Below, in pieces: positions 1 through 7,945 of a stretch of 64,000 nt of DNA. Source of the stretch: Gammaproteobacteria bacterium (lineage in GTDB: Bacteria; Pseudomonadota; Gammaproteobacteria; Steroidobacterales; Rariloculaceae); contig PKRJ01000016.1 of assembly GCA_017577365.1 (NCBI GenBank), positions 5,016 to 69,015 on the forward strand. Reading direction: 5' to 3'. Position numbers and translations under genes: made by a program. The notes beneath the pieces were generated by a model. That model searched no databases. It had not been told where the DNA came from and saw only the letters and a program-made list of their open reading frames with translations. Positions within the stretch are counted from its first letter, which is position 1. Each line of letters starts with the position of its first letter.

Positions 1-1233
1 GCGCAGGTGCGCGGCACGTCGGTGTATTTCCCGGACCGCGTGGTGCCGATGCTTCCCGAGGAGCTGTCGAACGGGCTGTGCTCGCTGAACCCCCACGTCG
101 ACCGGCTGTGCCTCTGCTGCGAGATGATCGTGTCGAAGGAGGGGCGGGTGAAGCGCTCGCGCTTCTTCAGCGGGGTGATGCGCTCGGCGGCGCGGCTGAC
201 GTACACCGGTGCCGCGGAGCTGCTCGAGAACCCCCGGCCGAAGGGAGCGAATTCGAAGCTGCGTCCGATGCTGCTGCACCTTCGCGACGCCTATCGTGCG
301 TTCCGGCGCGCGCGACGCCGGCGCGGATCGCTCGATTTCGATCTGCCGGAGACGAAGATCGAGCTCAACGTGCACGGTAAGGTCGAGGCGATCTACCCGG
401 TCCCGCGGCTCGAGACGCATCGCCTCATCGAGGAGTGCATGATCGCGGCGAACGTCGAGGCCGCGAGGAGGATCGGCAAGGCGCGGCTGCCGTCCCTGTA
501 CCGCGTGCACGAAGGGCCCGACGCCGAGCGGGCGGAGGAGCTCATACTGTTTCTACGCAGCATGGGCTTCAAGACGCCGCCGCCCGGCAAGCTCACGCCG
601 AAGCATCTCGCCGACGTCATCGATCGCGTCTCGGGCAAGCCCGAGGCGGAGCTCGTCGAGACGGTGGTCCTGAGGTCGTTGAAGCAGGCGCGATATCAGC
701 CGCGCAACATCGGGCATTTCGGTCTCGGGCTTGCGGCCTATGCGCATTTCACGTCGCCGATTCGCCGCTATCCCGACCTGCTCGTGCATCGCGCGATCAA
801 GTGGACCATCGAGAAGGGATCGCCGAAAGGCTATCCGTACTCGATGCAGGAGATGGAGCTGCTCGGCGAGCGCTGCTCCCGCTACGAGCGGCGGGCCGAC
901 GAAGCGGTGTGGGACGTCGAGGAGCAGCTCAAATGCATCTACATGAGCGAGCGCGTCGGCGAGGAGTTCCGCGCGATCGTGACCTCGGTCGTGCCTTTCG
1001 GGCTCTTCGTGCGGATACCCGAGCTCAAGGTCGACGGCCTCGTGCACGTGACCTCGCTCCCGCGCGACTACTATCACCGCGACGCGACCGGCACGCGGCT
1101 CGTCGGCGAGCGCACCGGTCGGACGTTCCGTCTCACGGATACGCTCGACGTGCGCCTCGTCGGCGTGAACATCGAGGAACGGAAGATCGACTTCGTGCCG
1201 GTCGAGCGCACGGCAAAAGCAGGAGCCGCGTGA
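1..1233 (+). CDS. rnr: Ribonuclease R, 3' part (5' end outside window)
   Basis: Processive 3'-5' exoribonuclease that degrades structured RNA. The frame is open from base 1, so about the last 410 residues are seen and the N-terminal cold-shock domains lie outside the window. The RNB catalytic domain is recognised by the RNase II-family signature YAHFTSPIRRYPDLLVHRAI near residue 250. A C-terminal S1 RNA-binding domain follows (from about residue 320, with FRAIVTSVVPFGLFV). The protein ends soon after the S1 domain, without the long lysine-rich tail of E. coli RNase R. The stop overlaps the GTG start of rlmB, as in the usual gammaproteobacterial rnr-rlmB pair. Confidence 0.95.
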   Translation, partial: AQVRGTSVYFPDRVVPMLPEELSNGLCSLNPHVDRLCLCCEMIVSKEGRVKRSRFFSGVMRSAARLTYTGAAELLENPRPKGANSKLRPMLLHLRDAYRAFRRARRRRGSLDFDLPETKIELNVHGKVEAIYPVPRLETHRLIEECMIAANVEAARRIGKARLPSLYRVHEGPDAERAEELILFLRSMGFKTPPPGKLTPKHLADVIDRVSGKPEAELVETVVLRSLKQARYQPRNIGHFGLGLAAYAHFTSPIRRYPDLLVHRAIKWTIEKGSPKGYPYSMQEMELLGERCSRYERRADEAVWDVEEQLKCIYMSERVGEEFRAIVTSVVPFGLFVRIPELKVDGLVHVTSLPRDYYHRDATGTRLVGERTGRTFRLTDTLDVRLVGVNIEERKIDFVPVERTAKAGAA

Positions 1234-1973
1234 CGACGCGTATCTACGGCGTGCATTCGGTGCGGGCGCTGCTCGAGCAGGAAGACGCGAGGATCGTCCG
1301 CGCCCATGTCCTGGCCGAGCCCGCGGCCGATCGACTCGCGGAGCTCGTCGCGGCGCTCGAGGCCCGCGGCGTCGAGGTCAAGCGAGTCAACCGGCGCGAG
1401 CTCGATCGCTTGACCGGCGGCGCGGTGCATCAGGGCATCGTCGTCGAGACGTCGGCGCCCGCGGAGCTCGGCTTGACGGAATTCGAGGAGCTCGTCGTCT
1501 CGCGCGGCCGCGACGTGCGACTGCTCGTGCTCGACGGCGTCGAGGATCCGCGCAATCTCGGCGCATGTCTGCGCACCGCCGACGCGGCGGCGATCGACGC
1601 GGTCGTCGTGCCGCGGACGCGCGCCGCACGGCTGACGCCGGCCGCACGCAAGACCGCGACGGGCGCGGCGGAGCGGCTGCCGATCCTGCACGCGCCGAAT
1701 CTCGTGAAAGTGCTGCGCTGGCTTCGCAGCGCGGGCGTGCGCGTCGTCGGCGCCGATTCCGAGGGTGCGCGGCCGCTGTTCGACGCGACGCTCGTGCCTC
1801 CGCTCGCGCTGGTCTTGGGCGGCGAGGGCCGGGGGCTCAAGCCCGCGACGCGGGCGGCCTGCGACGAGGTCGTCGCGATTCCGATGTACGGCCGCGTCGA
1901 GAGCCTGAACGTCTCGGTCGCCGCCGCGATCTTGATGTACGAGGCGGTCCGCCAGTCGCCTCCCGGGCGTTAA
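1230..1973 (+). CDS. rlmB: 23S rRNA (guanosine-2'-O)-methyltransferase RlmB
   Basis: SAM-dependent SpoU-family methyltransferase that modifies G2251 of 23S rRNA. The 247-residue protein has an N-terminal substrate-binding domain starting TTRIYGVHSVRALLEQ, then the knotted SPOUT domain with LDGVEDPRNLGACLRTADA, LVLGGEGRGLKPATR and a C-terminal IPMYGRVESLNVSVAAAI motif, all typical of the family. The GTG start at 1230 overlaps the rnr stop (GTGA) and has AGGAG four bases upstream. Upstream in-frame codons lie inside rnr and were rejected as the start. Function is confident from motifs and neighbourhood. Confidence 0.95.
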   Translation: MTTRIYGVHSVRALLEQEDARIVRAHVLAEPAADRLAELVAALEARGVEVKRVNRRELDRLTGGAVHQGIVVETSAPAELGLTEFEELVVSRGRDVRLLVLDGVEDPRNLGACLRTADAAAIDAVVVPRTRAARLTPAARKTATGAAERLPILHAPNLVKVLRWLRSAGVRVVGADSEGARPLFDATLVPPLALVLGGEGRGLKPATRAACDEVVAIPMYGRVESLNVSVAAAILMYEAVRQSPPGR

Positions 1974-2051
1974 GAGACAGGGACGCTCGGGGGACTTCAG
2001 GCCGCGCAGGAAGAAAGAGCGCCTGCGGGAACCCGTTTTCACCGAGCGCGC

Positions 2052-2080
2052 TTGTGGTCCGAGGCGCCGTCGCGTACGAT
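2052..2080 (+). promoter_or_regulatory. Candidate sigma-70 promoter of the rpsF operon
   Basis: TTGTGG at 2052-2057 and TACGAT at 2075-2080 are separated by 17 bases. They lie about 80 bases upstream of rpsF, in the gap after rlmB. The -10 matches 4 of 6 consensus positions and the -35 only 3 of 6. Prediction only. Confidence 0.45.
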
Positions 2081-2118
2081 GCTCGGCCCGGCCGGGCGAC
2101 CGCCGGCGATTCTCCTTG

Positions 2119-2160
2119 CCTCACCGCGATGACGGGAGGCTGTTACCCGAGAGGAGCACG
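2119..2160 (+). promoter_or_regulatory. Candidate S6:S18 autoregulatory mRNA leader
   Basis: Just upstream of rpsF the leader can fold with CCTC (2119-2122) against GAGG (2136-2139), enclosing an ACCG segment, or with CGGG (2133-2136) against CCCG (2146-2149). Many bacteria control rpsF-rpsR through an S6:S18-binding leader hairpin carrying a CCG element next to the start codon. Position and sequence fit that pattern, but I recognise it from memory and have not aligned it to a covariance model. Confidence 0.35.
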
Positions 2161-2601
2161 ATGAGACATTACGAAATCGTCTTCCTGGTCCATCCGGACC
2201 AGAGCGAGCAAGTGCCCGCAATGGTGGAGCGCTATCGATCGATGATCGAGGGCGCGGGCGGCAAGATTCACCGTCTCGAGGACTGGGGCCGGCGGCAGCT
2301 CGCCTATTCGATCCAGAAAGTGCACAAGGCGCACTACGTGCTGATGAACATCGAGTGCGACAAGCCGGCGCTCGATGAGCTCGTCGGTGCGTTCCGCTTC
2401 AGCGATGCGGTGTTGCGGCATTTGGTGATCAAGCGCGACAAGGCGGTCACGGAGCCTTCGCCGATGGCGAAAGCGCAGGAGGAGGACAAGTCGCGCGAGT
2501 CGGCTCCGTCGCGGCCGCGCCGTGAGGCGGACGAGGGCGGCGAACAGGCGGAGGCATCCGGCGAGGAGGCACCCGCCGAGCCTCAGGAGGAATCGGCCTA
2601 A
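2161..2601 (+). CDS. rpsF: 30S ribosomal protein S6
   Basis: Small-subunit protein that pairs with S18 on the platform of the 30S subunit. The start is the ATG at 2161 (MRHYEIVFLVHPDQSEQV) with GAGGAG about six bases upstream; the longer frame from 2116 was rejected. The core covers about residues 1-100 (RLEDWGRRQLAYSIQKVHKA is characteristic). The remaining ~45 residues form a highly charged Glu/Ala/Pro-rich tail, so at 146 residues it is longer than the ~95-residue core. It heads the rpsF-rpsR-DUF2232-rplI-dnaB cluster. Confidence 0.96.
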   Translation: MRHYEIVFLVHPDQSEQVPAMVERYRSMIEGAGGKIHRLEDWGRRQLAYSIQKVHKAHYVLMNIECDKPALDELVGAFRFSDAVLRHLVIKRDKAVTEPSPMAKAQEEDKSRESAPSRPRREADEGGEQAEASGEEAPAEPQEESA

Positions 2602-2628
2602 ACGCCGCCGGAATCGAGGAGACGCACG

Positions 2629-2853
2629 ATGGCACGTTATTTTCGACGCAAGAAGTTTTGCCGCTTCACGGCGGAGGGCGTCGAGGAGATCGACTACAAG
2701 GATCTTGCGACGCTCAAGCAGTACGTCACGGAGACGGGCAAGATCGTACCGAGCCGAATCACCGGCACGCGCTCGATCTATCAGCGCCAGCTCGCGACGG
2801 CGATCAAGCGGGCGCGATTCCTGGCGCTGCTGCCCTATACTGACCGGCACTGA
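2629..2853 (+). CDS. rpsR: 30S ribosomal protein S18
   Basis: Small-subunit protein that forms a heterodimer with S6. The 74-residue product matches the usual S18 length. It opens MARYFRRKKFCRF and contains IDYKDLATLKQYVTETGKIV and PSRITGTRSIYQRQLATAIKRAR, the diagnostic S18 segments. It lies 27 bases after rpsF with GAGGAGACGC as ribosome-binding region. A strong hairpin 14 bases after the stop may limit readthrough into the membrane-protein gene. Confidence 0.97.
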   Translation: MARYFRRKKFCRFTAEGVEEIDYKDLATLKQYVTETGKIVPSRITGTRSIYQRQLATAIKRARFLALLPYTDRH

Positions 2854-2866
2854 GCCGCGTGCCGCA

Positions 2867-2901
2867 CGGCGCCGACGCGTCGATTCACGTCGTCGGCGCC
2901 G
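2867..2901 (+). terminator. Perfect 11-bp hairpin after rpsR
   Basis: CGGCGCCGACG (2867-2877) is the exact reverse complement of CGTCGGCGCCG (2891-2901), with a 13-base loop. No U-tract follows. It may be a partial terminator or an RNA-processing/stability hairpin dividing the ribosomal mRNA from the downstream genes. Confidence 0.45.
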
Positions 2902-2988
2902 GGTCGCCGCCTCGCGTGACTGGCCGACGCTCGCCGGGCGGCGCGGTGCGCGATGTCAGGCTGCGTCACGCTGCCGGCCGAGCCCGTC

Positions 2989-3879
2989 ATGAAGGGTTTT
3001 CTCGACTGGTTACTCGCGCGCCCGCATAGGCCGATTCTGCTTGCCGCTGCCACAAGCGTGCTCGTTCCGGTCGTGACGGTCGCGATCGTCGCGCTCGAGA
3101 CGCTGAGAAGCGGCTTCAGGGACACGTTGCCGGGCGCCGCGATCGGCGCGGGCGTCGTCGCCGCGTTGCTCGTCATCTCGGCCCGGGTGCAGGGGGGCGA
3201 TACGCTCTCCGCGCTCTATGCCGGGATCGTGGTCTTCGCGTTCGCGGCGGGGCTCGGCGTCGGTGTGCTATTGCGCTGGGCCAGGGGGATCGAGCGCGCC
3301 TTCCGCGCCCTGGTGCTCGTGATGGCCGGGGGCGTGTTCGCCGTGAGCCTGTTCGGCCCGGGCGGAGGCGACTTGTTCGCGCCGCTGTTCGACTATATTG
3401 CCGAGATCGGCGCGCCGGACGCGACGGAGGAGCAGCGCGCGGCCTTCCGCGCCGCGCAGCCCTTCGTGCTCGGACTGCTCGCGGCCGGCATGCTGTCCGC
3501 GCTCGTCATCGCGCTTTTCCTCGCGTACTGGCTGTGCGGCATCGCGGTCGGCGATACTCGCTTCGGCCGCGAGTTTCGCGAGTTGCGCCTGGGTCGGTCG
3601 CTCGGCATACCTGCGATGGTGCTGATCACGGCCGGACTGGTGTTGGGCGCACCTCTGATACAGAATTTGGCGGCGCTCGCGCTCGTCGGTTTCGTGTTCC
3701 AAGGGCTCTCGGTGATGCACGCGTGGGCTCATGCGCGGCGTTGGCATACGGCGCTCGTCGCCGGCGTTTACGTGCTGTTGATCACGCCGTTGACCGGCGT
3801 CGTCGTGCTGGGCTTGAGCGCCGTCGGCCTGATGGACAATTGGTTCGATCTGCGCGCGCCGTTGCGCCCGCGAACCTGA
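2989..3879 (+). CDS. DUF2232 (YybS-like) membrane protein
   Basis: Polytopic inner-membrane protein of unknown function, encoded between rpsR and rplI in many gammaproteobacteria. The sequence shows about eight hydrophobic segments, a GLSVMHA motif near the C-terminus and the ending VGLMDNWFDLR, features I associate with this family. The chosen start gives MKGFLDWLLARPHRPILLA, directly before the first membrane helix; an in-frame ATG at 2953 would add 12 residues, and neither has a strong ribosome-binding site. The stop is 14 bases before rplI. No enzymatic motif is visible. Confidence 0.8.
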   Translation: MKGFLDWLLARPHRPILLAAATSVLVPVVTVAIVALETLRSGFRDTLPGAAIGAGVVAALLVISARVQGGDTLSALYAGIVVFAFAAGLGVGVLLRWARGIERAFRALVLVMAGGVFAVSLFGPGGGDLFAPLFDYIAEIGAPDATEEQRAAFRAAQPFVLGLLAAGMLSALVIALFLAYWLCGIAVGDTRFGREFRELRLGRSLGIPAMVLITAGLVLGAPLIQNLAALALVGFVFQGLSVMHAWAHARRWHTALVAGVYVLLITPLTGVVVLGLSAVGLMDNWFDLRAPLRPRT

Positions 3880-3893
3880 ATGGAGACGACCTG

Positions 3894-4358
3894 ATGCAAG
3901 TCATTCTGCTCGAGAAGATCAACAACCTGGGCGGTATCGGCGACCTGGTCAAGGTCAAGCCCGGTTACGCGCGCAACTACCTCATCCCGAAGGGCAAGGC
4001 CACGCTCGCGACGCCCGAGAACATCAAGAAGTTCGAGGAGCGGCGGGCCGAGCTCGAGGCCCGCGCGGCGGAGGAGCTCGCGCGCGCGAAGGAGCGGGCG
4101 AGGAAGCTCGAAGGCCAGGCCGTTCGCATCAAGGCGCAAGCCGGCCCCGAGGGCAAGCTGTTCGGCTCGATCGGCACGACGGATATCGCCGAGGCGATTC
4201 AGGCGTCGCTCGGCGTCGAGGTCGAGCGCAGCGAGGTGCGCTTGCTCAACGGACCGCTGCGCGTCGTCGGCGATCACGAGGTGGAGATCCACCTCCACAG
4301 CGACGTCGACGTCACGATCACGGTCGCCGTCGAATCCGCGGAGCAGGTCGTCGAGTGA
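3894..4358 (+). CDS. rplI: 50S ribosomal protein L9
   Basis: Large-subunit protein with two globular domains joined by a long helix. The start at 3894 gives MQVILLEKINNLGGIGDLVKVKPGYARNYLIPKGKA (the classical N-terminal rRNA-binding domain, shown here in two parts: MQVILLEKINNLGG and GYARNYLIPKGKA). A charged connecting helix follows near residues 45-80, then a C-terminal domain with LFGSIGTTDIAEAI. GGAGA lies seven bases before the ATG. At 154 residues it is of usual length. The preceding longer frame runs back into the DUF2232 gene and was rejected. Confidence 0.96.
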   Translation: MQVILLEKINNLGGIGDLVKVKPGYARNYLIPKGKATLATPENIKKFEERRAELEARAAEELARAKERARKLEGQAVRIKAQAGPEGKLFGSIGTTDIAEAIQASLGVEVERSEVRLLNGPLRVVGDHEVEIHLHSDVDVTITVAVESAEQVVE

Positions 4359-4393
4359 CCGGCGTAGCGGCGAGTCGGTGAGCCGCTTCCTGG

Positions 4394-5782
4394 ATGGTTG
4401 AGCGTGCCACGAGCCTGGGGCGGCGGGCCGCCGAGAAGCTGCGGCTCCCGCCGCATTCCGTCGAAGCCGAGCGCTCCGTGCTCGGCGGGCTCATGCTCGA
4501 TCATCGCGCGTGGGACCAGATCGCCGACGCCGTCGAGGCGTCCGATTTCTACCGCGCCGATCACCGCCTGATCTTCAACGCCATCGCGACGCTCGTCGAG
4601 CGTGACGAGCCGCCGGACGCGATCACCGTCGGCGAGATGCTCGCGCGGCAGGGCGAGCTCGACGCCGCCGGCGGCCTCGACTATCTCGCGAGGCTCGTCG
4701 AGGAGACGCCGAGCGCCGCGAACATTCGCGCGTACGCGAAGATCGTCCGCGAGCACGCGATGCTGCGGCAGCTCATCGAGATCGGCGGCGACATCGCGGC
4801 GAGCGCTCACGACGCGGAAGGCCGCTCGGTCGACGAGCTCGTCGATCTCGCCGAGCAGCGCGTGTTCGAGATCGCGGATCGGGGCAAACGGCGCGGCTCG
4901 GGCTTCGTCGCGATCAAGCATATCCTCCCGAGAACGATCGACCGGCTCGACGTCCTGTGCCATAGCGACGGCGAGATCACCGGCATCTCGACCGGCTTCA
5001 AGGACATGGACAAGATGACCGCCGGGCTGCAGCGCGGCGATCTGATCATCATCGCGGGCCGGCCGTCGATGGGTAAGACGACGTTCGCGATGAACATCGC
5101 GGAGAACGCGGCCATCGGCGCGAACGTGCCGGTCGCGGTCTTCAGCATGGAGATGTCGGCCGAGCAGTTGAGCTTTCGCATGATCGGCTCGATCGGCCGA
5201 GTGAGCCAGCAGCACCTGCGCACGGGACGGCTGACGGACGAGGACTGGTCGCGGATCGAATCGGCCGTATCGATGATGTCGAACGCGCCGATCTTCATCG
5301 ACGACAGCGCCGGGCTCACGCCGACCGAGGTCCGCGCGCGAGCTCGCCGGTTGAAGCGGGAGCACGGGCTCGGCTTGATCGTCGTCGATTATCTGCAGCT
5401 GATGCAGGTCACGGGCACGGTCGAGAACCGCGCGACCGAGATCTCGGAAATCTCACGCAACCTGAAGGCGCTCGCGAAGGAGCTCGACGTGCCGGTGATC
5501 GCGTTGTCGCAGCTCAACCGCAGCGTCGAGCAGCGCGCGGACAAGAAGCCGGTGATGTCCGACCTGCGCGAATCCGGCGCGATCGAGCAGGACGCCGACC
5601 TCATCGTGTTCATCTACCGCGAGGAGGTCTATCAGCCGGACACGCCGCGCAAGGGCATCGCCGACATCATCATCGCCAAGCAGCGCAACGGACCCGTCGG
5701 CGAGTTCCATCTCGCGTTCCTCGGCGAGTACACGAAGTTCGAGAACCTCGTCGCCGAGGCCTACGGCGAAGGCGTCTACTGA
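4394..5782 (+). CDS. dnaB: Replicative DNA helicase DnaB
   Basis: Hexameric 5'-3' helicase at the replication fork. The 462-residue protein has the N-terminal collar domain (PPHSVEAERSVLGGLMLD near residue 19), a linker, and a RecA-like motor domain. The Walker A motif GRPSMGKTT has its lysine at residue 228, Walker B is LIVVDYLQLM, and later motifs include ALSQLNRSVEQR and MSDLRESGAIEQDADLIVFIYR. No intein insertion is visible. It follows rplI by 35 bases, a conserved arrangement, and converges on the FHA gene 42 bases downstream. Confidence 0.97.
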   Translation: MVERATSLGRRAAEKLRLPPHSVEAERSVLGGLMLDHRAWDQIADAVEASDFYRADHRLIFNAIATLVERDEPPDAITVGEMLARQGELDAAGGLDYLARLVEETPSAANIRAYAKIVREHAMLRQLIEIGGDIAASAHDAEGRSVDELVDLAEQRVFEIADRGKRRGSGFVAIKHILPRTIDRLDVLCHSDGEITGISTGFKDMDKMTAGLQRGDLIIIAGRPSMGKTTFAMNIAENAAIGANVPVAVFSMEMSAEQLSFRMIGSIGRVSQQHLRTGRLTDEDWSRIESAVSMMSNAPIFIDDSAGLTPTEVRARARRLKREHGLGLIVVDYLQLMQVTGTVENRATEISEISRNLKALAKELDVPVIALSQLNRSVEQRADKKPVMSDLRESGAIEQDADLIVFIYREEVYQPDTPRKGIADIIIAKQRNGPVGEFHLAFLGEYTKFENLVAEAYGEGVY

Positions 5783-5824
5783 CGGCCGGCCGCGTTCGCG
5801 ATCGATGCGGGCCTCTCCGCCCGG

Positions 5825-6595
5825 TCAGTCGACGAAGAAGCCCATCTTCACGCCGGCGAGCTGAATCACGTCGTTGTCGTTGAGCTTGCGCGCCTGCGGG
5901 CCGATGCTCACGCCGTTGACGAGCGGATAATCGTCCGGCTTCCCGCTCTCGACGTGCACGATGAAATAGCCTTCCGCGCGTCGCGTGATCGCGGCGACCT
6001 GCACGCCGGGGCGACCCAGCGTCGTCAGAGCCTTCGACAGCACGAGCTCGCGGCCGGCGAACGTGCCCGAAAGCACCTGGAGCTTCGCCAGCGGCAGGAC
6101 CGGTGCCGCGGCCGGGTCGACCTCCTGTGTCGACGTGGGCGAGAACTTGCGCGGCGCGGGCTTCTCCGTCGGCGCCGCGGCGACTCGAGCGCTTTTCGCG
6201 GCCGCGGCCTCCGCGGCGCGTGCGGCCTTCTCGATCTGCTTCTCCATGCGACCGCTCGGCTCGATGACCATCGTCTTCGTGAACTCGTCCTCGGTCGCCT
6301 GCTCGACGCGGTCATCGATGTAACGAAGCTGGTGATGCCCGATCGTGATCACGTCGCCGTGCTGAAGGGCATGCTTCTTGATCAGCTTGCCGTTGACGTA
6401 CGTGCCGTTCGTGCTGTTCAGGTCCTCGAGGAACGAGTCGTTAAGGATGTTGATCAGCAGCGAGTGATGGCCGCTTACCGCCGCGTTGTCGATGCGGATG
6501 TCGTTATCCGGCAGACGCCCGATGGTGTAGCGCTCCTTGGTCATGTTGTATTCGGCCAAGGTCTGGCCATCCAGGCTAAGGACTAAACGTGGCAT
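5825..6595 (-). CDS. FHA-domain phosphopeptide-binding protein
   Basis: Cytoplasmic signalling protein with an N-terminal forkhead-associated domain (about residues 1-95). It carries the phosphothreonine-binding pattern GRLPDNDIRID, AVSGHHSLL and NSTNGTYVNGK. An Ala/Lys-rich linker with a TKTMVIEP segment (a possible phosphorylation target) follows. A second, divergent FHA-like domain occupies roughly residues 175-256; it keeps LGRPGVQVAAITRR and PLVNGVSIG but lacks a clear SxxH motif. It lies 15 bases after a PP2C phosphatase gene on the same strand, so it probably reads Ser/Thr phosphorylation opposed by that phosphatase. No partner kinase is in the window. Confidence 0.9.
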   Translation of the reverse strand: MPRLVLSLDGQTLAEYNMTKERYTIGRLPDNDIRIDNAAVSGHHSLLINILNDSFLEDLNSTNGTYVNGKLIKKHALQHGDVITIGHHQLRYIDDRVEQATEDEFTKTMVIEPSGRMEKQIEKAARAAEAAAAKSARVAAAPTEKPAPRKFSPTSTQEVDPAAAPVLPLAKLQVLSGTFAGRELVLSKALTTLGRPGVQVAAITRRAEGYFIVHVESGKPDDYPLVNGVSIGPQARKLNDNDVIQLAGVKMGFFVD

Positions 6596-6610
6596 GGTAG
6601 TCGTCCCGCT

Positions 6611-7498
6611 TCATCCAAACAGACTGCGAAATTTCCCGAGTAGCCCCTCTTCCGCTGGGAAACTGTCGATGACGTGAACGAGGCCGACGGAGACGTTGTC
6701 GCGTCCGCCGTTGTCGTTCGTGAGCTTGATCAGCTGCTCGGCGATCGTCTGGACGTCGTTCTCGAACGTGCTGATCGTCAGGTGAATGTCTTCGTCCTCG
6801 ACCATGTCGGGGAGGCCGTCCGAGCAGAGGAGATAGTAGTCTCCGCGTTGCACGTCGATCTCCTGCACCTCGACGTCCACGGTCGCTTCGACGCCGAGCG
6901 CGCGCGTGACGTAGTTGCGGTTCGTCGAGCGCTGCGCTTCCTCCGGCGAGTAGAAACCGCGGTCCACCAGCTCCTGCAGCAGCGAGTGGTCCATCGTGAT
7001 CTGCTCGAACTTGTTGCCGCGGAGTCGATACAGCCGCGAGTCGCCCACGTGCGCGACCGACACGTGATTGTCGTAGAAGAGGCACGCGACGAGCGTCGTT
7101 CCCATGCCCTCGCATTGAGGCTGGGTTTGCGCCGTCTGATTGATGATCTTGTTCGCCCGGGCGATCGCGTCGCGGAGCACGATGGTCTGGCGCATGAGGC
7201 CGGTCTCGGGCTCGATCGCGTTGCGCTTCTCGCGCTTGCATCCCTCGGTCACGAGCTCGACGACGGTTTTCACGGCGATCCCGCTCGCGACCTCGCCGGC
7301 GTTGTATCCGCCCATGCCGTCGGCGAGCACCCACAGCCCGATATCCGGAGCACAGGCGATCGCGTCCTCGTTGTGGTCGCGCACTCTGCCGACGTCCGTC
7401 AACTCGACGTGGGCGAACTTCCCTCTCAGACTCATAGTGGTTGTTGCGGACGATGGTGCGGGGTTACTCGAAGACACGGGCAGGCGCCGGGCGTTCAC
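6611..7498 (-). CDS. PP2C-family Ser/Thr protein phosphatase (Stp-like)
   Basis: Metal-dependent protein phosphatase. Visible motifs in order: ELTDVGRVRDHNEDA, LWVLADGMGGYNAGEVAS, GTTLVACLF, VAHVGDSRLYRLR, TRALGVEATVDV, LLCSDGLPDMVED and a final GRDNVSVGLVHV; the metal-binding aspartates of motifs DGMGG, SDG and DN are present. The reported start is a GTG with a GGGGGG Shine-Dalgarno stretch, overlapping the stop of a small upstream frame (GTGA). An internal ATG at 7435 begins MSLRGKFAHVELTDVG and fits the family N-terminus better, so the start is unresolved. It sits in a two-gene unit with the downstream FHA protein. Confidence 0.92.
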   Translation of the reverse strand: MNARRLPVSSSNPAPSSATTTMSLRGKFAHVELTDVGRVRDHNEDAIACAPDIGLWVLADGMGGYNAGEVASGIAVKTVVELVTEGCKREKRNAIEPETGLMRQTIVLRDAIARANKIINQTAQTQPQCEGMGTTLVACLFYDNHVSVAHVGDSRLYRLRGNKFEQITMDHSLLQELVDRGFYSPEEAQRSTNRNYVTRALGVEATVDVEVQEIDVQRGDYYLLCSDGLPDMVEDEDIHLTISTFENDVQTIAEQLIKLTNDNGGRDNVSVGLVHVIDSFPAEEGLLGKFRSLFG

Positions 7499-7641
7499 GG
7501 CTGCCCCCCAACGCCGGAACGTAATGAGGCCCGACTTTGGTCCGCGATCGAGCGAATGCCGGCGTGAAGCGCGGCCCCGGACGGTACCGAAACGCGTGGC
7601 TCCCCCGGCCGTTCAACGATCGCGAATCTGAGGTCGGTCAT
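7495..7641 (-). CDS. Possible small upstream ORF (48 codons)
   Basis: A short frame beginning MTDLRFAIVERPGEPRVSV and ending SLRSGVGGQP. AGGA lies about eight bases before its ATG, and its TGA overlaps the upstream GTG of the PP2C gene (GTGA), the same overlap style as confirmed pairs in this window. No domain is recognised. It could be a real small protein, a translation-coupling leader, or chance; an in-frame extension to 7725 also exists. Confidence 0.3.
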   Translation of the reverse strand: MTDLRFAIVERPGEPRVSVPSGAALHAGIRSIADQSRASLRSGVGGQP

Positions 7642-7945
7642 CGAGTTATCCTGAGAAGTCGTTCCGCCGGTCGAAAGCGGTGAAAGCGTAGCATTTTGGG
7701 CGATTAAGTCCGTGTGCGCTTTCACGTTTCACCGTTCGGACGCTTCGCGGCGGCACCGAAAAGGGGTGCCGCGGATAAGTCGCTCGTCCCCGCGCGCCGC
7801 CACTCCGTACGGTAGGGCACGCCCGCCGCGTCGATGTCATTAGCTGCAAATCATACATAATCGCCGGTTGCCGCATATCCCCGCCCCGGTCGATGGGATG
7901 CGCGGCCGCCGGCCGCGTCGGCCGCGATTCGGCTATGCTCCGCGC
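7499..7945. other. Divergent intergenic region between PP2C and radA
   Basis: About 450 bases without an established gene, separating the leftward PP2C-FHA unit from rightward radA. It holds the possible 48-codon frame described separately, a short AT-richer stretch near 7640-7720, and a candidate radA promoter near 7834-7861. No repeat or RNA gene was recognised. Confidence 0.6.
7834..7861 (+). promoter_or_regulatory. Candidate radA promoter
   Basis: ATGTCA (7834-7839, 4 of 6 matches to TTGACA) and CATAAT (7856-7861, 5 of 6 to TATAAT) are 16 bases apart, about 85 bases upstream of the radA ATG, in a locally AT-rich patch. Prediction only. Confidence 0.4.
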
